Assembly (NCBI GenBank): GCA_022592445.1
Contig: JABYQR010000191.1
Coordinates: 1-64,000 of the forward strand
Reading direction: 5' to 3'
Length of the DNA: 64,000 bases
From: Cytidiella melzeri
Lineage: Eukaryota; Basidiomycota; Agaricomycetes; Polyporales; Irpicaceae
Part shown: one piece after another, positions 37,401 through 48,228 of the stretch
Layout: the number at the start of each line of letters is the position of its first letter
Position numbering within the stretch: the first letter of the stretch is position 1
Notes under the pieces: generated by a model
The model's database searches: none
The model's input: only the letters and a program-made list of their open reading frames with translations
Told to the model about the DNA's origin: nothing
Translations under genes and position numbers: made by a program

Positions 37401-38356
37401 TTCATACGTGCAGCCATCTTCGCAACCAATAGAACATGTTTGGTGAGTTGGTCCACTAGTGTGGCAGCCGAGGAGGACCTGCCGTTCGTACATGCCTCGC
37501 TCCCGGAGCTGGCTGTCTTCGCGATGCTAACATTCACACAACGACCAGGGGGTTCGCGATCAAAAGTTGCGCAACACGATGCAAAGAAAGATACTGACTT
37601 TTTCAGCATGTCACCTAGAGCCAGCAGGTGAGGATCCATTGCATCGGGCGAATTCTCCTTGCTCTGTGGTGCCGTGAACGGCTGTTCGTATCCCGATGAA
37701 AACGGGAAGGAGGTCTCATTTGTAGAGGTCGTGGACGGTGCGCTGTTACTGGACGCAAACCCCAGTTCAGAGGATAGCACGGTCGGATGGCTAGGCGAGG
37801 CCGAAGAAGCTGAACGACTACGCGGACCGTCCAGAGCAGTGGCGAGTGACGATGTGCCCATCATGAACGGGTTCACCATGCCGTTCACACTTGGCGATGA
37901 GACGAGTGATGCGCTGGTCGAAGCGGTTCCAGTACTTGAAGAGGACGACATCTGGTGCGGTGTGTCCATAGTTTCTATACCGTTCATAGCCGGGTCTGGG
38001 AGAAACAGAGATGCGGTGGCGGACGCAGAGACAGCCGGCGTCTGCGGGGAGAACTCTGTGAGCATATTAGCGGAGAGATGATCAGGTATTCCAGGCGGTA
38101 CAACATCCATCGAACTGAGGGAACTGGACGGCATCTGCATCGACATTCCCATTGTCTCGGCGGAGTGAAGTTCAGAGGAAAACATGGACGGGGCTGGTGC
38201 AGATATGTGAGCAGGAAGGGCGGAGTTGAGTGTTGGGTCTGAACGTGTGCCGTTCAAGACGGACGGATAGGACGATACGTCTGCAGACTGGAATGACTGG
38301 TATTGCTGTGAGTCAATTGGCGATGCAGAGCTTTCGACATTTTGCAGCAAGTCCAT
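34434..38356 (-). CDS. Large Ser/Pro-rich probable nuclear protein with Ig/cadherin-like segment
   Basis: No named family recognised. The start is ATG 38356 (MDLLQNVESSASPIDSQQYQ); the longer frame begins with TTG. The first ~700 residues are disordered and Ser/Pro/Thr-rich. They contain a basic stretch, MSRKRCASTLEGDRVTKAMK, like a nuclear signal, and a small helical motif, ATLVDQLTKHVLLVAKMAAR. A 72-bp in-frame intron is likely near 37,530-37,605. Then a conserved core follows: EYKADVEQIFFEFLSKTCSN, FKFRIQAFTNAFLEE, LARQGYPEEKIPMKK, IRNFLWNQPYISRFNEEGKK and HIWHVDGKRTDAGWTFRPFQ. After it comes a beta-rich part with VTYTSPALPPWLAWDGDTLS, GIPTPDAE and DVTVQA, the signature of dystroglycan/cadherin-type Ig folds. 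The C-terminus is an Ala/Gln/Val-rich helical region (AAQRVAQEAQSQVVA). No signal peptide or membrane helix. Transcription-cofactor function is inference. Confidence 0.8.
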
Positions 38357-39927
38357 GACAAGAAGAGGCAAATGAAGGGGCTAGTGATGATTCGGAAGAG
38401 CTTCTTCGCTGCCTGGCGGTTTAAAGCAAGGGGTAGTCCGTTCGTCTGTGCGCAGAGCACACAATCGATCAGGTTTGAGACCTGAGAGCGAGAAGATGAA
38501 TGAACGACAATCATGGGCGTGTAGAGGTGCACAACATACCAGTACAACGGCCGTATACCACGACTCTGAGCAACTAAGACAAAGCCTCGCAGACACACGG
38601 TTTTTCGGAGTGGGGAGGGTGTTCCTCGAGCCCGACGGGTACGCGGAGCGCAAGGCGAGACGCGCGATTAGCAGCGGGCTGTTCACAGACCTTGAGAGCT
38701 GAATTCCAGAAAGCTCACGAGACGTAGATGTAGCAAGGAGAATGGCATGCAGAGTCGACTCTGGCTGCGACGAGAGACTTTGAACCCAGCGAGTCGACGG
38801 ACAAGCCTCAAGGCGCATTTCGCTCGCTCTCTCTCATTTCCACTGCAGCCGCTTATGGCTAGTCTGCACAAACACACACAAACACGCTTTTTTTCCCTCT
38901 CATGTTCCACGAAACACACAAAAAAATCATGCAGCCATGGAAATCTGTCGTCCGGCTCGCTATTTGTCGCCCCCTGGCAGAGAAAAAAAAACATCTATCT
39001 TTCGTGTCTCAGACAGCCAGGCTGGGCTGCAGCGCAGAGCACTCGCATGTCTGAGGAACACGAGCCGCCGGACATTTCGTCGCACTTCGCATAATGATCA
39101 AGTGTGAGAGACACAAAGAGAGAGAGAGAGAGAGAGCAACAACGCTCTGCACTCGCTGAGCCATCTACTACTGTACTACTGAACCGGCTACGCGCCCCCT
39201 CTCACTCGCAAGCTTCTGTGCAATTCAAGCCTAATCCAAGCTCTGCACCGCCCAAGGTAGTCTGACGTACACGGTCAATTGAGATCAGACGTCGCACTCA
39301 CCTTCTTTTCACACAGATACAGTCCGTTACATGGCCTCGTGGTACGTTACAGCAAGCGTTGATGCAAGGGGGTGTGCAGCCAGTGGACATTATTTCACGC
39401 TATCGATCCCAAAACAAATTTAGAGTCAGCAAGTGTGAGAGTGTCTCTGCCATTTATCTCGCCTCACCTTTCGCGTCTCGTTTCTGCTGCGAAATCATGA
39501 CAAGAACACTTGACACGTGGGCCCGGGTGAGCCACGGGCAAGGCTTCTTGTCAACCGAACCCGGAGGGGATGTTGCCATCTGTGAGCCGTTAGACGCAAT
39601 GGGCGATAACGATATGCGAAACCTGTGGGATATATCGTGAACAGTGTCTCTATGAGAGTGTCTCTATGAGCGTGTAGCAGCACTGGCGAGTGCTCGTTTC
39701 CAGCCGCACAAATCGCGGGCGTGCACGCGTACCTGCACAGACACAAAAGGAAGAATTACATGATCAGCGATGTCTCTGGAAAGAAGAGTGGTTCGATGCG
39801 ACAAACCACTAACCTCTTTCATAATGACGACAATCGCTTGACGGTGGTGGTGCACCTCTTCACCGGTGGTACATAGATACCGAGCCATTCATCGGTCAAA
39901 GTCAAGGAGTGCATCACTTGCTGTGCA
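38357..39927. other. Long 5' region of the Ser/Pro-rich gene, with (AG)n microsatellite
   Basis: About 1.5 kb upstream of the probable nuclear protein. An AG repeat lies at about 39,116-39,137 (AAAGAGAGAGAGAGAGAGAG). A minus-strand open frame at 38,381-38,818 ends 25 bp before the ATG and is broken by an apparent intron (acceptor near 38,480, CTCTCAG). It is more likely leader sequence or an upstream ORF than a gene. Nothing else recognisable. Confidence 0.5.
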
Positions 39928-40249
39928 CTATCGAAGCACGAAAAGTATAGCCGCAAGTTCGGAGGATGTGGCACATGGCCCTTGAGGACTCCCACGGACG
40001 CCGCTGCGGGAAAGGACAAAGGTTTGCTCGAGTTGAATGGCACAGTCGTCCAAAGCGTCCCGCTTCGACAGCGACGGCACATCGAATACGTGCGGGCAAT
40101 TGCTATGTATGAAGTCAGTTCAAGCTGCCCCACGATCAGAACTAGCTTGGCACAAGTCCAGTTACGAAGACTCACTTCCCGTAAGGAAATACATCTTCAA
40201 CAGGCCGCGGGCTCTTTACATTGGCGGCCGACCTTGCGCTATCTATCAT
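39928..40249 (-). CDS. Small hypothetical protein, two exons
   Basis: Function unknown. ATG at 40249 opens MIDSARSAANVKSPRPVEDV and FPYG, then a good intron (GTGAGT donor near 40,175, CATAG acceptor near 40,109). The second exon reads NCPHVFDVPSLSKRDALDDC, AIQLEQTFVLSRSGV and ends LAAILFVLR, stop TAG at 39,928. The product is about 80 residues with no signal peptide. The clean splice signals and non-repetitive composition make coding plausible, but no homologous family comes to mind and it may be part of a longer gene. Confidence 0.35.
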
Positions 40250-40362
40250 ATTGCCAGATGATCAACACCGCTTGAATTGCAATCTCGCGCTAGACAAGCT
40301 CAGCACGATGAGCTAAGTACGATAATCTCGCTTCGTGCGATATGAAACCCGAATGACGCACC

Positions 40363-40640
40363 TCAATTCTGACTCCTTCCCGTATCCACCTCGCACTCAA
40401 TGAGAACAGGTGCGTTTAGGGAATCCTGATAGAGCCCAATAGAGAACTTGAGAGCACAACCCGCGCGGGTCGCTTTTGTGGACGGAACAGTGACTTTGAG
40501 AGCAGCATTTGTGTCGCAAAAAATTGCGTACGATCTAGCGTTAGAACAGACTAGCGAATGAATTACTATCGAGCCCAGTCTCTAGCTATACCTACCTGTG
40601 GACGTTCAGTATCCATGCTGTTAGGTACACACACCGTTGG
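40363..40640 (-). CDS. Hypothetical coding fragment, possible last exons of an unknown gene
   Basis: An intron (donor GTAGGT near 40,601, acceptor CGCTAG near 40,538) joins VYLTAWILNVHR to SYAIFCDTNAALKVTVPSTK and then CALKFSIGLYQDSLNAPVLI, ECEVDTGRSQN, stop TGA at 40,363. The alternation of hydrophobic and polar residues looks like a real beta-rich domain, but I do not recognise it. The start is not identifiable: the frame is closed by a stop just upstream (near 40,652), so another exon would be needed. It may belong together with the small ORF below it. Confidence 0.3.
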
Positions 40641-42205
40641 TCAATTCAATGGTTCTCAGCTCGACGAGGCGCGGATGCCAACAGCATGGTTGGCTCAATG
40701 CTAGCCGCCTCCACGGGTCTCTCGACCTGAGAGAGCTTCTGAGACGCACTACTCCCCCATTCTGAGTAGGTTGTCGTAGTAGAAAGTCGGACCGTGCGGG
40801 CATGCGAAACATGGTTAGTTCTCATTTCTTGCGGCGAGCGGTGCCTTGGGCTTTGCGAGCGTGAGGCCTGACGCTTGAGCTCCGATCGCCCGGGACATGG
40901 TGATCTTCGTAACTGAATCTTCTCTGGAGGGAACCATCGACTCGCATTTGATGTATACTTGTTTCCCAAGGAAAACATTCTATGCCATACAAAAGACGGA
41001 GATTTTCTTTTATAACTCACCACATACCCAAGCGCGTTGATGGGTTCAAATGAACGCAGGTCCTCCTACGAGCGTCGCGCTCTAGAACATGTTCTCGTAG
41101 TTGTCATGGGTCAAATTCTCTCTAAGCAGCTGTGCAGATGACCCAAGGCGAGGTCAACACGCTACAGGCGGAGATGGATATACCGGCCATCGGAAAGGGA
41201 AGTGAGAGCGCAGTAGGCAAACATATGATGTGAGCCTGAGTCCCGCATCTGGTATTTTTTCTTCTGACGTAGCTCGCCATGACTGTACAGTGTGCGGCGC
41301 AGACGTCGAAATGACATGAAGTCTAATGGGATGAACCGGTTTCGTCGCCGTCGTCTTGATTTCTGGCATGAAGTTGAGGCGGGCTTGTTGTGGCGACGGC
41401 TCATAGAAGTTTGATTCAAGCTATGGAGAGCCAATGGATAGTTGAGGCTGGCAAGCATGCCACCGTGACACCGTGGAAGAGTCGACCGTGGCCGAAGCAT
41501 TTATAAGTCTTCGAGTCCGACCATTGGCACAAGGGATCTCTAAGAAACAGCGCATGGCCTAGAAAATACGTCGGTCACTTCAGCAGCGTAGAAAACGAGT
41601 GCGAGTGGGTGAACCTTGGAAGTTGGCAAGGTCCTCTCATCTCCCCTTGTATGCGCGTCTTCTTGAAGTCGACAAAGGCAACAAATGCACTCTGTCGCAC
41701 GGGCCAGCCACCAGCACAGCTCCAGAAGGCGAGGTGTCCATGGCATGGGATATGGACTGACAACCTGAGGCCTCGATGGTCGTCTGGCAACAACTCCTGC
41801 GTCAAAAATAAGCGGCTGGCAACAGACATCTGGTAGACAAGCTCTGGTTTTCATGGGAAGTACTTCATGGTATGCATGAACTTCAATCGAACTGGGACGT
41901 CGAGGAGCATGAGGCAGGTATTCGACCTTCTGGAACTGGTCGCTGACATGATCCTTGCTGATTGCTTGTTAATGGCAGAACATAAGATATTATTGACTCG
42001 CCATATGAACTCTTCTGCCACGAAACGTGTACTCTGGTGTTCGCTGTGGCTGCTATTGTTACCGTTTTAGTGGCAGTGAGAGGAGGGGGAAGAGGCCGAA
42101 TGACCCCAGAAACCGCTGTCCATTGCAGCTAGTGTTTCGGGGTCCTAACAATAAACGCCCATCAGGTTACTTTGCTCACCAAGGAACATACCTGAGGTCG
42201 ACAAG
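40641..42205. other. Intergenic region, no supported gene
   Basis: About 1.5 kb with several overlapping minus-strand open frames (41,154-41,500 and 41,540-41,854) that show no family features. One, near MPEIKTTATKPVHPIRLHVI (41,369 down), is compositionally plausible but unsupported. The promoter of BET3 must lie just before 42,206. No repeats noted. Confidence 0.4.
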
Positions 42206-43008
42206 ATGGCCACCACGAGCAAGCAGTACAAAGCCATCGGGGAGGACATATGGAAAGGCAGGACGGAGAAGACGGTACGTTAACCCCTCGCGCGTCCCTT
42301 GCAGCAGCAAAGATGAACCAGTCCGTCCCTGACACCAGACATAGAACGCAGAGTTGTTCGCTCTCACATACGGCGCCCTCGTGGTCCAACTCATACAAGA
42401 CTATGAAGACTACGACGAGGTGAACAAGCAGCTCGAGAAGATGGGCTATAACATTGGCACGAGGCTCATAGAAGACTTCCTTGCGAGAAGCAACCTCGGT
42501 CGATGTGCCGACTTCAGGGAAACGGGAGAGGTGGTGGCAAAAGTGAGGTGTGCATCATGTTTGCTGCAGCCTACTGATTGTCGATCAAACGCTGTCAGGT
42601 TGGGTTCAAGTCGTTCTTGAATATAAGCCCTACGGTCACGCACGGCGCACCGACCTCTGTGGCTACTTCCCCTACCGCCGCCACCTCCCAATCCGCCTCA
42701 GCTGGCGCAACATTCATCCTCACACTAGATGAGAACCCTCTGGCAGAGTTTGTCGAACTGCCTGAAGAAGCAATAGAGGGCGGCTTGTGGTTTAGCAACG
42801 TTCTCTGCGGCGTGATACGAGGTGCATTGGAAATGGTACGTTGCCTATATGCGGCTTTCGTTGGTGGCTGTCATCAATTCGTGAACAGATTCAGATGCAA
42901 GTACAAGCGACGTTCATATCCGACGTCCTCAGAGGCGATGAGAGCACAGATATACGGGTCACGCTCGTGAAATATCTAGAAGAGGAAGTGCCAGTCGGCG
43001 ACGATTAA
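42206..43008 (+). CDS. BET3: TRAPP complex subunit BET3 (TRAPPC3)
   Basis: Core subunit of the TRAPP tethering complex and Rab1/Ypt1 exchange factor, acting in ER-to-Golgi traffic. The start [20 protein letters not shown] is followed after an intron by [60 protein letters not shown], then [15 protein letters not shown]. The conserved Cys of the palmitate-binding channel lies in LGRCADF. Unlike compact homologues there is a roughly 20-residue Ala/Thr/Ser insertion ([18 protein letters not shown]) before [19 protein letters not shown]. The C-terminus is [18 protein letters not shown] joined to [20 protein letters not shown]. Stop TAA at 43006. Confidence 0.94.
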
Positions 43009-43128
43009 ATGTGGCAATACATGGAACGCTTGTACGATATTGAGGTCTACTGTGGCGACAAGCAATGCTAGGCTGTTGTTCAGCTAGAGTTGCACGTAAG
43101 AGCTGGACACTCCTGACATACCAGCAAC

Positions 43129-43701
43129 TTAGAATCTTTTGCTTCTTCTTGGCTCCAGATTACGTTCGATCCTGTTGAGTTTCTTGGCGGTGTGCATATT
43201 GGACTGAGTATTCTGTCCTCTGACCGGCAGCTGCAAAGCATGACGACGGCCGACATAGCTTCCAATCAGTCTGTGGTGCATGATGTTCTCCCTGACCTCT
43301 CTCTTCAAGTCCGACTCAATCCTAAGGCTCTTGAGCGGGTCGTTGTGTTCCTCCGGTGAGCGGCGAGGAGCAGAGGTGGCATTAAGTGGCTTGCCGACAG
43401 GGGGCGGCTGGTAGCTGATTCCAGCTAGCGGCGCAGGTGTTGGTGGTGGTGCACTGGACGGCGCATTCAAGAATGCTGTCAATGCAGTGACTTGCTGGGG
43501 TGTGAGGTCTTTGACCTTGCACCTGTCGTGTACATGCATGCGAGCGCATATACGGTGTGATGTGTGCTTTCCGATACCAAAGAAGTAGGTAAGGGTATGC
43601 TACGCAGACAGGTAAGTTGGCGTACAGTATTAGAAACGCGTAGCTGAGATGCTTACCCTGACCAGTTTGTGGTCAGGCATATTCACACCGAGAATATGCA
43701 T
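43129..43701 (-). CDS. Mitochondrial small-subunit ribosomal protein uS13m
   Basis: Component of the mitochondrial ribosome small subunit (yeast SWS2 counterpart). The first exon, ATG 43701, reads MHILGVNMPDHKLVR; after an intron comes HTLTYFFGIGKHTSHRICAR, the helix-hairpin-helix of bacterial S13 (which has a GIG motif at the same place). VHDRCKVKDLTPQQVTALTA follows, then a fungal Pro/Ala-rich insertion of about 45 residues, then SDLKREVRENIMHHRLIGSY, VGRRHALQLPVRGQNTQSN and a basic tail ending RRSKRF, stop at 43129. It converges with BET3 (120 bp apart) and is divergent from the XAP5 gene. Confidence 0.92.
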
Positions 43702-43818
43702 CTTGGAATGAGCGAGAACGCAATACGAAAGACGCTCGGACAGCAGATTTGACCTGGTTCAAACTCCGCAATAAACGCGACTTGCTGTCCACCGACCACC
43801 ATCTTACCCAAACCATTC
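43702..43818. promoter_or_regulatory. Very short bidirectional promoter, uS13m and XAP5
   Basis: Only 117 bp separate the two divergent start codons. No TATA box is seen. The sequence holds GACCTGGTTCAAACTCC and ACCGACCACCATC motifs. Both genes are constitutive in other fungi, consistent with a shared core promoter. Confidence 0.5.
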
Positions 43819-45102
43819 ATGTCTACTAGTCAGGCTGAAGGACGTCGCGAAGACGCGCTGGTGAAGCAGCGAACGCAGATGCGCGAGGAATTCGAGCGTC
43901 AGAAACAGAACCTTATTCAAGAGACCGAGAAAGCTAGGCCTTCTAGCAATCGTTTCGTTGGGCAGCATGACTCCATGGAAGATACTCTAAAGAAGAGCAC
44001 CGTCGGGCTGGTCAGGCTGGAAGATTTTCAGCAGAGGCGAAAGGAACTGGAGGAGGCGAAGGCGAGGGAGGCAGCGAGAACTAATGAGCTAAAGTATGTC
44101 ATGAACGTAGTTCTTGTTGTCTCTCGAAGCATGCAGCATACAGTCGCTTACAGAACGTGGAGAATTTGTTTAGGGATGAGCAGAAGAAGGTGAAGAAGCG
44201 TAAGAAGGTCGCAAAATCAACCTTGTCCTTTGCTCTAGATGACGCTGAGGGCGACGGCGAAGAGCCACTGGATGGTGGAGACGACCAGGACGCCGAAAGG
44301 CCCGTGAAAAAGGCTAAATCTCGCAAGAATCCACACGTTGACACCTCATTCCTTCCTGACCGTGAACGTGAAGAACAAGAACGCCGAGATCGGGAAGACT
44401 TGAGGCAGGAATGGATACGGAAGCAGGAGGAGATGAAGCAGGAGGACATTGAGATCACTTACTCATTCTGGGACGGTAGTGGTCACCGCAAGAGCGTTAC
44501 GGTAAGTTGTAGTCTAAATTTCATACAGCGCGCCCGTCTGATCACTTAGATTCTTGCACGTATACCCATGGAATTCACATAGTGCAAGAAAGGAGACGAA
44601 ATTTCCACTTTCTTGGAAAAGTGTCGACAGCAATTCCCTGAGTTGAGGGGTGTCAGCGTGGATAACCTTATGTATGTGAAGGTGAGCCTGATCCCTCTGC
44701 TCTAAAGAAATATGCAACTCAACGGTGGCGCACCTAGGAGGACCTCATTATACCTCATGTATGCGTTGTATCTTACTCTGTGGCTGCATTTGCTGACGTA
44801 TATATCTTAGCATTATACGTTCTACGACTTTATCATGAACAAAGCGCGAGGCAAGTCCGGGCCGCTGTTCAACTTCGATGTACACGACGATGTTCGCCTG
44901 TTGGCCGATGCCACAGTGGAGAAGGACGAGTCACACGCTGGTAAAGTTGTGGAGAGAAGCTACTACCAGCGGAACAAGCATATATTCCCTGCGTCACGAT
45001 GGGAGGCAAGTTATGCTCGCAAGCACTTTTGCGAACTTACTCACCTAAAATCACCAGGTTTATGATCCTGAGAAGAACTATGGGAAGTACACCATTGCGT
45101 AG
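43819..45102 (+). CDS. XAP5 / FAM50 family nuclear protein
   Basis: Conserved eukaryotic nuclear protein linked to splicing and chromatin. The N-terminal charged helix [20 protein letters not shown] is followed by [40 protein letters not shown], then [20 protein letters not shown], a classical family mark. The acidic/basic middle ends [20 protein letters not shown]. The C-terminal XAP5 domain reads [17 protein letters not shown] joined to [60 protein letters not shown], and ends [23 protein letters not shown], stop TAG at 45,100. Six introns. Length about 350 residues, as expected. Confidence 0.95.
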
Positions 45103-45741
45103 TCTTTCATCTATTCCGTCTGGTTAGTATGAGCAACGTATACATGGGACGCATTGATTCCACTACGCAGTTGCACAACGGACGCACGATTCGTGACTTG
45201 CATTTCTACTATCAATAACGCTCACGCATATCTCGAAAATGTTTTGGAGAGTGACCCAAACTGAGGCCCTGAGTCGAAATGCCGGTTTGGGCGTTAAAGG
45301 GCCCATGTCAGAGACTCGGACTTTTACTTGACCATAATGATTTTCAGACGGCAACGCTTCACGAGCAACTAGGAACGATGCATACTCAACACACCCAAGG
45401 CACCGTCTAGTACCGGTAACTCGCTTGTGCTTTCTTTCGTGAGTTTTGTGCCATTGGAATATCGCCGCAAAGCTCAGAGTACATTAACAGGCCATCCGAA
45501 CATGCATGAGGGTGTGATCACGATAGAGTAACCAGTATTTGCATGTGTCAACATTTGAGGCAATTCCGACCGCCTCGTCAGCCTAGTTTGAGATGATACC
45601 GACTCGGAAGCGGCTACCAGCCGCACCAGAGGCAGATAAAAGGCATTCACTCTGTGGCTAACGATTTCTTCGCCACGCTCTTCCTTCCCGTCACCACCCC
45701 TTCCCTCTATTCCCTCCTCTTTGTCTTTAGGTTCCTTCAAG
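45103..45741. other. Intergenic region, promoter of the coiled-coil gene
   Basis: No gene found. A CT-rich stretch (CTTCCTTCCCGTCACCACCC..., 45,670-45,740) directly precedes the next start codon, a common layout of fungal transcription start regions. Confidence 0.4.
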
Positions 45742-48228
45742 ATGTCCTCCAACTTCCTCGGATTGTATCCCAAGACATCCTACCGGGTGTTCAACCTTCA
45801 AGCCCACCCAGAACACGTAAGTTACAACTCTCTTCGTCCCTCAATGCGGCTGACACTTCTTCTAGCCCTCTCAGGCAAGACCTCAAGTCGTCGCTGGCGC
45901 GAACGGCATGTCGCACATGGCCGTCTATCAAGACGCATACCGCAGGGCAGAAGCCTTTCTCCGCGAGAAGGAGCAAAGCGGGTCCGACAAGATTATTGTA
46001 GACAAAAAAGTTAGTCTGTCACCAGCTTGACCACGCAATGCAGGCTGACTTCATTAGGTCACCAACCAGGCCAATGATCATCACGACATCGGCTCCGAAA
46101 CTCGTCTCAGCGAGGCAACTGGCTCCAGCTTTGAATGCGAAGATGAGCTCAAGACCGTCCGCCGCGCCCTCGCCGAGGCGACCAGCCAAGTTGAGACGGC
46201 TCAAGAACTTTCTACGAAGTATGAAGAAAAGATCAGTCAGCTCACCGACACCAACAGTCGCACTCTCTCTGCTCTCGAGGACGCACGGGTGGTCGCAGAG
46301 CAGCATCGCAGGATGAGTGCTAACCTCAACGTTGCGCTCATGACAGATTCCGCTGCCAAGCAGGCCCTCAAGAAGGAGAACTCGAAACTCAGCCGGTCGC
46401 TGAAAGAGGCTGAGGCTGACAAGCGCCGGCTTCAAAGCGAAGTTGTCGTACTGCACCAGGACAAACGCACTGTCGAGCACGACTTTGAGGAAGCCACTGA
46501 GGAGATCGTCAGCCTCAAGACCCATCTCGACGACGCAGACCGCGAGTTAACTACCTTCCAGGCCAAGCACTCTGAGACCGAAGCTACCACCGTTGTTCTA
46601 CGCAGCCAGATCGACACCCTGTCAGCCAACTACGATAGGGTGGCCTTGGAGAAGCTATCGCTCGAACGCGTTCTTACACAGGCTCAGTTCATTATTGAGA
46701 AGGAGATGACGTGTGCCAGCGAAACGCTTACCACGCTGACCCTCGTGCGAGAGAAGAACATGACACTCGAACAGATGCTCAAGCAATCCGGCGATCTTCT
46801 TATTGCTGCCAACGAACGCGTCGTTACTTTGGAGTCTGAGCTGGAGGATCTCAGGGACAACGAGGACTCTAGCGACGACGGCGAGTTTCACTTCAGCGCA
46901 AGCACATTCGAGTTGGAGCTCGAACGCGAAATGTATCAGAGTCAGGAACAGGAGGCCCTTGTGGCTCTTGAGGCTGAGAAGGGATCGCGGCTCGCTACTG
47001 AGAAGGCCCTAGACTCCTGTCGCAAAATGCTGCTGGAATCCGACGCTCTTCTTGCTGCTGCTAACGAACGCACTGCTGCCCTGGAATCCGAGTTGGTCAG
47101 TCTCAAGCACGTCGAAGACTCCAGCTGCGACGACAGCGAGTTCCATTTCAGCGCGAGCACGTTCGAGCTCGAGCTGGAACGCGAGATGTACCAGAGTCAG
47201 GAACAGGAAGCGCTTAAGGCTTTCGAGGCTGAAAAGGAAGCGCGGCTAGTTGCTGAGGAGGCCCTGGCTACCTGCCACAAGATGCTTAGCGAGTCCGATG
47301 CTCTTCTCGCTGCTGCCAACGAGCGCACTGCTGCACTGGAATCCGAACTGGGAAACCTCAGGGACGTCGAAGATGCCAGCGACGACGCCAGTGACGACAG
47401 CGAGTTTCACTTCAGCGCGAGTACCTTCGAGCTGGAGCTGGAACGCGAAATGTACCGGAGCCAGGAACAGGAAGCACTCGATGCCCTTGAGGCTGAGAAG
47501 AAAGCGCGACTTGCAGCAGAAAAAGATCGGGATCTCTTCCGCGAGAATCAACAGCTCGCGTTTGCGGCCGTTGAGCAGGCAGCTGCGAAGGAACGGGCTG
47601 AGCTAGCTACTCAGCTCCAGGTCGCTCTCACGACGATAACGGAGCTCGCTTCCTCGGTGCAGACGGAAAAGGACCTCAACGCCGCGATATACGCTCAGCT
47701 TACCACCGAGTGCGATGCTCTTGCGCGTGCTTGCGATACTAGCAAGGCGACTCCAAAGAAGTCTGATTCCTTCCAACGGCGATACCTCAACTTCAATGAC
47801 TCGAACGTTCCTCTTGCTCCGGAAGGCCAGATGACAACACCAGCCAGGTTCGCTCGAGCAGATAAAGAGAATGACGGAGTAGTGCTACAGGTGAACAAGC
47901 AACATACTCCGCAACGCACTTCAGCATAGACTAATTCCTCTCTGCAGAAATCTCTGTCAATGCGTTCTACTCATTTTGCGTTTGGCGATATCTCCATGTG
48001 CGATCCGCCGTCGCTAGCTTGGCAGCCATTCCCCTTCCAGGAAGCTGCCACACAGAGCTTCTCGAGTATCGATCTTTTGAGCTGCTTTGTAAGTGTTCTG
48101 GTTCTCCGTTCGATCAACTCTGGCTAACTGAACCTCCTCAGACGCAGAGCGGTGTCGCCTCTGAATTTACGGGCGATGGCTACGACGGCGTCACCATGTT
48201 CGGCGTGTCTTTTCCCGCGTTATCCTGA
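45742..48228 (+). CDS. Coiled-coil protein with three 84-85 residue tandem repeats, function unknown
   Basis: Start ATG 45742 (MSSNFLGLYPKTSYRVFNLQ). Early exons splice near 45,818, 45,867 and 46,009 to reach a long exon, 46,059-47,892, that is almost entirely heptad-like: Leu/Glu/Ala/Lys-rich, e.g. KKENSKLSRSLKEAEADKRR. Within it a unit LLAAANERTAALESEL ... FHFSASTFELELEREMYQSQ EQEAL recurs three times. The apparent stop at 47,929 lies in an intron: LQ (donor at 47,891) splices to KSLSMRSTHFAFGDISMCDP, then SSIDLLSCF splices to TQSGVASEFTGDGYDGVTMF, GVSFPALS, stop TGA at 48,226. No signal peptide. Ser/Thr residues next to acidic runs (EDSSDDGEF) look like casein kinase 2 sites. The function is unassigned; a cytoskeletal or scaffold role is a guess from composition. 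Confidence 0.85.
46787..47560 (+). repeat. Intragenic tandem repeat, periods 252 and 255 bp
   Basis: Three in-frame copies begin at the TCC codons 46,787, 47,039 and 47,294. Each carries a strictly kept core (EFHFSASTFELELEREMY) preceded by an acidic Ser/Asp run. Third-codon positions differ between copies while the protein core is nearly identical, and copy three has an extra ASDD-like insertion in the acidic run. Confidence 0.85.

Noticed and set aside
46289..47929. Coiled-coil frame taken as a complete gene ending at the stop near 47,929
   Set aside because: A good intron removes that stop (donor at 47,891, acceptor TCTCTGCAG) and two further exons continue the protein to 48,228; the start lies upstream at 45,742.
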